Below the pieces are notes generated by a model. The model saw only the letters and a program-made list of their open reading frames with translations. It ran no database searches and had not been told where the DNA came from. A stretch of 64,000 nucleotides of DNA from Triatoma infestans (lineage: Eukaryota; Arthropoda; Insecta; Hemiptera; Reduviidae): the NCBI GenBank assembly GCA_011037195.1, contig JAAEAF010003512.1, positions 1 through 64,000 of the forward strand, written 5' to 3'. The first letter of the stretch is position 1; every line of letters starts with the position of its first letter. Shown here in pieces: positions 59,401 through 64,000 of this stretch. The translations under genes and the position numbers were made by a program.

Positions 59401-61960
59401 CTCGCTCTCTCTCTCTCGTTGTGTGTGCGCGCGTGTGAGCTTGTGTTTTGAACAAAATATCTCAAAAACGAAGAATCACAGTAAGGTGAAACTTGATATT
59501 TCATTTATATTCCACTCGCCAAGAAGGTTCTGCTGGTCAAGTTCTGTCAACGGATAATATTTTGTGCTATTTCTCGAAAATTGCTACTTCTTTTATTTGA
59601 AATTTCGCATTGCACATATGTATTATATACGTCTAATTTATAGATAAAACATGAGATTTTTTCGAAACTATTCAATCCATGGTTATTACTTTCTCTTATT
59701 TTTTATTTATCCGAGCTTTCGGCTGGGGACCCAAACCGTCTTCAGCAGACGTACCTATACAGAATAGAAATTCTTTCGTTAATTTGCTAATATTTAGAAT
59801 TTATATATATAACATAATACTATGGACTGTGCAGTTTAAAAAAATTCTCATACTTTTCATCTACAAGTTCAACATTCAGGCCAATAACTAATTACTGCAG
59901 AATAGACCTGTAACAGTATATTTAAATAATTTTTCTGGGAAAACTAACGTCCGGATTAAGAAGCGATGATGCAGGTTTCCTCAAAAAATGTCAAAATACG
60001 GAGGAGGGATCTGTAACACAGAAAAAAAGAAGTAAAAACGTAACTACTTAATAAATATCGATTTGAATGAAATTCGGGTGGCCGGAAGTGGAAGCTTTAT
60101 AGAATGGGTTTTTCAAACTTGCTTGCAAATTTCTTGAAAACGACACGAAAGATTTTCCTTAAATTTTTTAAACAGTGACCATATAATTTAAAAATTCATT
60201 TTCCGTCAAAATGGTTTTCTGGGTATTTTAGGTAAACTGAGACATTGGGTTGCCTAAACTGAATATTTAGTAAAATTCCGACTTAAAAAAAAAATCTGGT
60301 GTGAAACACACGACTTTATCATATTTTCGATTTATTTATTTATACGGTTATTATGCAGTTAGATATAACCGAAAATGTATTATATGTATATTTGAAATAT
60401 AATATAAAAGTTGTACTTAAAAGCTGTTGAACCGATGTTCTTCAAAACGGAATTTTGGCACACATAAATTCTTCTTATTATTATTATATAGATGATGGAA
60501 TCGTATAATATATTGAAATAGCCCTTGGAAAGCACTTAAATGAATTTTTTTTTATATAATTTGAATAAAAAACTGCAAATATACCTTAATAACGGTTAAA
60601 AGGGCATCCAAATACTTGTATAATTTTCTAAAAATTGTCTCTCTTTTATCGTTAAATTTTCGAAAATTTGACGGATCGCAATATTTCCTCTTCCAACTAG
60701 AAGAAAGTGAAAATAAAAAATGTCCTTCAGAATAAGTTTTCAGCAGGCTGTTGGAAGCACTTTGTTCCTGCTGTTCAGCAATTATTCTTGATAATTTATT
60801 TTTGATGGCTGACACAGGGATAAGAGAGAAAGTCGTGTGAATGTTTCACAAAAATGTGAGCATTATGCTGGACACTCAGATCTAACGCTAAAATCATTAA
60901 CTTGCACACACGGCTACAACTTGTAGAAATAGGAAAAATCTGATATTAAATCTTACAGTTCAAAAAAGAAATGGAGACCAGTATCAAAGAATGTTTAAAT
61001 AAGCCGAAACCTTTACCTCAGTATGACGCATAAAGTAAGATTCCTTCAATTAATTTGAAAGATTACTTAGACCTCAAGAATAGTTAGTTGAAACAGGAAA
61101 TATAGCTGGGGGGCATCCCCACACGTCAACAAATCGCCAGCAGGTCAGTAGTCCATAGTTGAATAAACGATACAGCCTGTTCATACCTGCTTTAAATGAC
61201 GTCAGGGTTTAAGGCTGATTTAACCTTTAACTACTTCGTACTCATAAAAAATTATATTTTTTTAGTTTCAAAATAATATGCTAGGGATAAAAATCCTTGG
61301 CGGGAGCGCTTGGGCTTCAATGTTGAACTCAGAGAAAAAAAAAGTATATACTCGACGGGAATAAGTTATTTTTGCTCTGAAAGGAAGTAATGCGACCAGG
61401 ACAGATTCACTACCAATATGTGTTTTGAGGTTCTTGGCGTGCAAGTGGAGAATTTAACAAATTAAGTGTTGGCTGAAAATCGCATGAGGTTCGAGATATC
61501 TAGGTATCGCAAAACTTCAGAGATATTTTCTGTGTTAGCCTGCTTCTTTTTGTGGTCATCGGCCGGTTTCGGGCGTTGGCCCATCATCATATGTTTTGTC
61601 AAAACAGTGTGATTACATGCACAGAGCAAATTTAGTTGATACACTTGGAAATTCCATTTTAATCTATTCTGCCTCAAGGGACTAGTAAAATTATTTTAAG
61701 AATTCCGAGTTTCAAAACTGTTCAAACAGAAATATGAGAACTGCCTTTTGATAAATAAGCCGATCGAGTGTTTAAATATTTGAGAATGTTAAAATAATTA
61801 TAATTTGTTAAATTTATAAAAATACCTGTATTTTTTTAACCATAAAGTCATTAAAAACTCGTTTTTCAACAAGTATGTTAATTAACTCTTCAAAATTCTT
61901 CGTCTCGTTCACTAGGTACAATAGATGATTCAAAATTTTATCTTTATCTACTTCGTTCAT
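47224..61960 (-). CDS. Caspase B: CARD-caspase, apparently active type
   Basis: Eight coding exons (61960-61826, 58862-58723, 57198-57078, 56996-56823, 55082-54826, 53894-53791, 52846-52740, 47361-47224) join in phase into 391 residues, the same length as caspase A. CARD at residues 1-92 ('IPKRGPDAFKKLIDAL'); linker 92-132; large subunit from 133 with Arg160 (RDGS), His216 (MSHG) and Cys275 (TACRGD); small subunit 276-391 with Arg316 (VSYRND). All catalytic and pocket residues expected of a caspase are present; only the Gln of QACRG is replaced by Thr. By family it is a cytosolic cysteine protease cutting after Asp, recruited through its CARD, like Dronc or caspase-9. Introns total about 13.5 kb and carry many transposons. 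Confidence 0.88.
47417..47466. repeat. (TAA)n tail of LINE 4
   Basis: About three TAG then a dozen TAA units, the 3' tail of the minus-strand LINE. Confidence 0.85.
47817..51134 (-). pseudogene. LINE 4 ORF2: endonuclease and RT, broken
   Basis: Endonuclease at 51134-50336: 'IKVVGYNVAGLKSKLYNLDF', 'FLFETFV', 'FGRASGGIIMGIKK', 'SSVIDLCAVS'. RT at 49686-48423: 'APGRDRIPYEFFKNAP', 'VNNYRGISFVNTIGKLF', 'GEFQAGFRKNYSTLDNI', 'MGLKQGCLLSPELFSLF' and catalytic 'LLAYADDLVLLA' (about 48965). The end has a Cys-rich motif 'CSLCNLENRNEDVFHFISLC' (about 48020). Several frameshifts and stops (near 50770, 50280, 49690, 49170, 48760 and 48420). Confidence 0.8.
51160..51883 (-). pseudogene. LINE 4 ORF1, L1-ORF1-like coiled-coil protein
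   Basis: Begins at 51883 with an acidic, heptad-rich coiled coil ('LEEQTKKYNELLKENQELKE') followed by 'KRNNVIFFGVPE', the RNA-recognition start seen in L1-like (Transposase_22-type) ORF1 proteins. A frameshift near 51575 moves the rest to another frame, where 'RRPIVVSFLSNITKSNIL' follows. The basic tail is at about 51200-51160. Confidence 0.72.
52740..52846 (-). CDS. Caspase B exon 7 (small subunit pocket)
   Basis: Residues 311-346: 'NVSYRNDLGTFMVQEF' includes Arg316 and the following GTF (usually GSW) motif, then 'ISILQE'. Acceptor 'tttttacag', donor 'gtaaga'. Confidence 0.88.
52847..53790 (-). other. Caspase B intron 6
   Basis: 944 bases. Contains on the plus strand a decayed LINE C-terminus at about 53500-53635. 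Confidence 0.6.
53500..53635 (+). pseudogene. Short LINE C-terminal remnant
   Basis: 'MNVEELFHVAKDKENF' followed after a one-base shift by 'FKNVVANLR' and a stop, then a GAA-rich tail. This resembles the last residues of RTE-like ORF2 proteins. It is short and old. Confidence 0.4.
53791..53894 (-). CDS. Caspase B exon 6 (active-site turn, subunit junction)
   Basis: Completes Arg276 and continues 'GDTPDKGITIKADAVRL' then 'TSDLLTVFPCLPG'. The joined CRGD turn is the clearest proof of the exon 5-6 splice. The acceptor has a long T tract. Confidence 0.88.
54140..54345 (-). mobile_element. tRNA-derived SINE (copy 4) in caspase B intron 5
   Basis: B box 'gggcttgagtcc', body 'ctgccgttagattttttc', 'ggcgccaatgacccttg' and a 3' 'gcgccttaaatt' followed by an A run (T run at 54141-54152). 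The A-box part is missing. Same strand as the gene. Confidence 0.7.
54826..55082 (-). CDS. Caspase B exon 5 (catalytic His and Cys)
   Basis: Residues 191-275 with 'NSVIVFLMSHGKQ' (His216) and 'GKPKIIIFTAC' (Cys275). It has a nine-base longer loop than caspase A, which exactly offsets the shorter exon 3. Donor 'AG|gtttga', phase 2. Confidence 0.88.
55083..56822 (-). other. Caspase B intron 4
   Basis: 1.74 kb. Includes 'cctgatgaagac...gtccaaaac' at about 55645-55672, which resembles a hammerhead core with one altered base (see findings), and short open stretches at 56040-56770 with no recognisable domain. Confidence 0.5.
56823..56996 (-). CDS. Caspase B exon 4 (large-subunit N-terminus)
   Basis: Residues 133-190: 'YSMTEVPRGYMLIVNIYKF', Arg160 in RDGSEKD, 'FGFKVEEAHDV'. 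It keeps the aspartate after the RxGS motif that caspase A has lost. Separated from exon 3 by 81 bases. Confidence 0.88.
57078..57198 (-). CDS. Caspase B exon 3 (linker)
   Basis: Residues 92-132, polar: 'NPEEVDASQFRSPPHV' then 'SHQPDNILDKNE'. Strong acceptor 'cttttctgccatag'. Asp residues in the linker are possible prodomain cleavage points, which is inference. Confidence 0.82.
57340..57985 (+). repeat. TIR-family copy in caspase B intron 2
   Basis: Begins with a diverged 'aaaagactttctct', has 'gaacaaaacagctcaaaagc' and ends at about 57955 with 'gtaagagaaattcgt'. Confidence 0.5.
58285..58660 (+). repeat. TIR-family fragment in caspase B intron 2
   Basis: Interior blocks only: 'gcattaaaaaacgaagaatcg', 'cttgatatttagaatt', 'atttttcatgactttttcga'. 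Confidence 0.4.
58723..58862 (-). CDS. Caspase B exon 2 (CARD, second half)
   Basis: Residues 46-92 with 'MIPKRGPDAFKKLIDALNES' and 'LALRLKSN'. Acceptor 'aaaaatcag', donor 'gtagtt', phase 2. Nucleotide identity to caspase A is high here. Confidence 0.88.
59270..60330. repeat. TIR-family copies in caspase B intron 1
   Basis: A plus copy runs from 'actttccctaacagctgaaa' (59279) through 'tcaaaaacgaagaatcac'. A minus copy's terminal block 'gtgtgtttcacaccagat' is at 60314-60297. The two are not cleanly separated. Confidence 0.5.
60570..60865. repeat. TIR-family ends near 60.7 kb
   Basis: A right end 'gagaaagtcgtgtgaatgtttcac' on the plus strand (60826) and a left-end-like block on the minus strand near 60715-60650 ('actttcttctagttgga', 'gatccgtcaaattttcg'). 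Confidence 0.45.
61510..61640. repeat. Short interspersed repeat, second copy
   Basis: 'tgttagcctgcttctttttg' and following words match 18920-19010. Inside caspase B intron 1, class unknown. Confidence 0.45.
61826..61960 (-). CDS. Caspase B exon 1 (CARD, first half)
   Basis: Residues 1-45 from ATG 61960, one base after an acceptor-like 'aattgcttag', so a noncoding leader exon may exist upstream. Donor 'ACAG|gtattt', phase 0. Confidence 0.86.
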
Positions 61961-62974
61961 TCTAAGCAATTTAATAATTTAATGAAGACCTTGAATTTAA
62001 TTTACTAAAGAAAATGAACACAAGAAAACTAATCGGTCGATATATGTATATATATGTATTATGTGATGGCACATTATATTAAAATATATCTATATTATGT
62101 ATAAATTTGTATTTATATTAAAGGTAGGCATTACTATTCACAATTCTACAGCAAAACTCTCTTATGACTAATGCACACACACACACACTCCAACCAAACC
62201 GCCCGACTTACAGGACTAATTCCCATGTTCACTACACTAGCCACCGACACACTGACCTTCAAACAGGTTACTAACTCAGAACAGTCTATTTCCCCTTCCA
62301 TTACATCAAATCACTATAAAAACAAACAACTCATTTTGTGTATAAATAGTACAAGTGCAGAAACTGGCTAAACAATGTATAGTAACCTTCCGAGTCGTAA
62401 ACTATTTTTATTTACAGAAGGTTGGAGAATGTTAAAACCCAACGAACAAGAGTTGCGCGCCACCAAACAGTGATTGTGACGCAAATAGTCAACCTGACGT
62501 CACACGAAATCAAACTTCAGAGATCTCTGGCGACTTAGAGTGGAAACTTATTTAAAGTCACTGAACTAATGATGGCTCTTAACTACAGAATAAATTCGAA
62601 AGCTTTGCCTAACACTATTAAGAATTGCTATCAAAATACTTTTAACTGTTCGAAGTTTAGGAAGTCTAAAGATATATTTATATTAGCAAATATTGTCTGC
62701 AAAATGTGTTTATGTTTTGATGTTTGTTACGACCGCTGGTACTTGATAATATTGATCACAATAAAACGTTGATAATAAAATGATCACAAAAAAAGTTTTT
62801 CATTTGTCTTAAAAACAAATTCACATCAAAACAGATGAATAAATTCTATAAAAATGTGGCATTCGCTGAAGTACATTGTCTGAAGTGTTTATGAATTTCT
62901 TTTTTCCTGCAAGATGATTATTTCGTCCTTTTTAATGCTGTTTCATCTATTTAGGATATTCCATGTAATAGTTT
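61961..62974. other. Caspase B upstream region
   Basis: Should contain the promoter and any leader exon. I see no clear TATA or initiator and no match to the duplicated leader segment of caspase A. (ca)n at about 62175-62188. Confidence 0.4.
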
Positions 62975-63510
62975 CGCTTACTCTGTAAAAAGAAGGACTG
63001 CCTGCGATCGCATCAAATTTTCGAAATTGAGTTTTACCGGAAATAGATGCTCTGAGAACCTCTGAGTACCAAAAAAATGTTTTCTGTGTGTGTGTCTATG
63101 TGTGAAAAAAATATCGAAAAATCGCAGAAAGTCAAAAATTGATATTCCATCACCGCTTCCGGATACGAAGGTTTTAGGCAAAATGTATATCGCATGACTT
63201 TACTGATTTTTTTTTCAGTTTATCTTGATTTTCTTTAAACTTCGTATATTATTTACATACGTAAATACCTATCACTCTTAGTTGAAACAATTTCCCTGGA
63301 AAAGTGATTTTGTTTCCAGGGTGATCTGAGAAATCGTTAAATTTCAAATGTTTTCTAGGTTTGTTCTAAGTTATTGGCGCTCTCGTCTGTACTCCTTGGG
63401 CACAATTATCCCCACCTCTGTATTTACGTCACGGCTAAGTGAACATATTCAAATTTTAAGAAATTTTTCAATTCTGTAATTTGATTAATTGCAGTAAGAG
63501 AAACAGTACT
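62975..63510 (+). repeat. TIR-family copy
   Basis: Starts with a diverged 'cttactctgtaaaaagaagga', then 'atcaaattttcgaaattgag', 'taccggaaatag', a (gt)n block, and a right end 'gcagtaagagaaac' at about 63492. Confidence 0.55.
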
Positions 63511-64000
63511 TTCACTAAAGATTTTTAGAATTAATAGTGAATTAGATATTTTATAAAAATTTGTCTCATCGTACGATTTTGCTAGTAACCCGGTGAATCC
63601 ATTGGAAACATTGCAGAATTTGTTATGTGAGTGTTTTCTATCTGAAAATAAAACACAAGCTAAGTTTATTGCAGTTGTCCATGCTGAAGGCCTGAATGAG
63701 GGAGACGACAGGCAGAGCTAGCATCTTTAATAATATCAATCTTGCGTTATAATTAAATATGAAGGAAGAATCTGCAATACTTTTTGGTCTGTAAAATACT
63801 CAATTAGGGAGCCTTGGGCAGCGAACAAGATAGATGGCTTAGGCTTCCTTTGAATGCCGTTTTAATATTGTATGATCCTACCAAGTGTACTATATTAAGG
63901 GCAATCATCTGTCTTGGTAATTCTTACCTTATTGAACATAACATGTTAACTGCAAATCACAGACGGAAATTCATGGGAATGTGCCTCATGAGATATTTTT
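63511..64000. other. Intergenic DNA at the window edge
   Basis: No frame, RNA or bounded repeat recognised. Confidence 0.45.

Noticed and set aside
60552..60815. 87-codon minus-strand frame between caspase B exons 1 and 2, with acceptor- and donor-like ends
   Set aside because: Exon 1 joins exon 2 in phase without it, caspase A has no counterpart, and about half of the frame is TIR-family left-end sequence.

Overview
This is an AT-rich animal nuclear window, most likely from an insect: genes are split into short exons by GT-AG introns and most of the DNA is transposable elements. No bacterial, CRISPR or operon features are present. The host species cannot be named from the sequence.

Host genes. 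Two paralogous CARD-caspase genes lie in tandem on the minus strand. Caspase A runs from 30023 to 23199 and caspase B from 61960 to 47224. I assembled each from eight coding exons with matched splice sites. Both encode 391 residues and all seven introns have the same phase in both. Each protein has an N-terminal CARD (exons 1-2), a linker (exon 3), a large p20-like region (exons 4-5) with catalytic His and Cys, and a small p10-like region (exons 6-8). B keeps the active-site Arg of the small subunit and a near-canonical TACRG box. A has ITCSG and Glu at the Arg position, so it may be a pseudo-caspase or a regulator. The duplication extends into the 3' flanks (about 21340-22930 resembles 43215-45820). 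The upstream flank of A carries its own 190-bp duplication.

Mobile DNA, left to right. 1-8.9 kb holds fragments of an interspersed repeat family with terminal inverted repeats (here the TIR family) and two LINE 3' fragments. 8955-12140 is a 5'-truncated LINE with RNase H and a 10-bp target-site duplication (TSD). 12288-17951 is a nearly full-length LINE on the minus strand with intact ORF1, broken ORF2, poly(A) tail and 13-bp TSD. 18.5-20.5 kb is TIR-family DNA with a nested SINE. 30.4-32.0 kb is a hAT-like non-autonomous element containing a second, smaller inverted-repeat element. 32.8-43.1 kb is a three-layer nest: an old antisense LINE is split by a Ty3/gypsy-type LTR element (33699-42635, 4-bp TSD), which is itself split inside its protease region by a third LINE (about 35146-40461, 11-12-bp TSD). 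43-47 kb holds SINEs, a 344-bp LINE tail with perfect 13-bp TSD, and the reference copy of the TIR family. A LINE of another lineage (about 47.4-52.0 kb) sits in the last intron of caspase B.

Function. CARD-caspases are normally recruited by CARD adaptors and start proteolytic death or immune signalling. A plausible but unproven model is that B is the active protease and A, which keeps the CARD and fold, modulates it.
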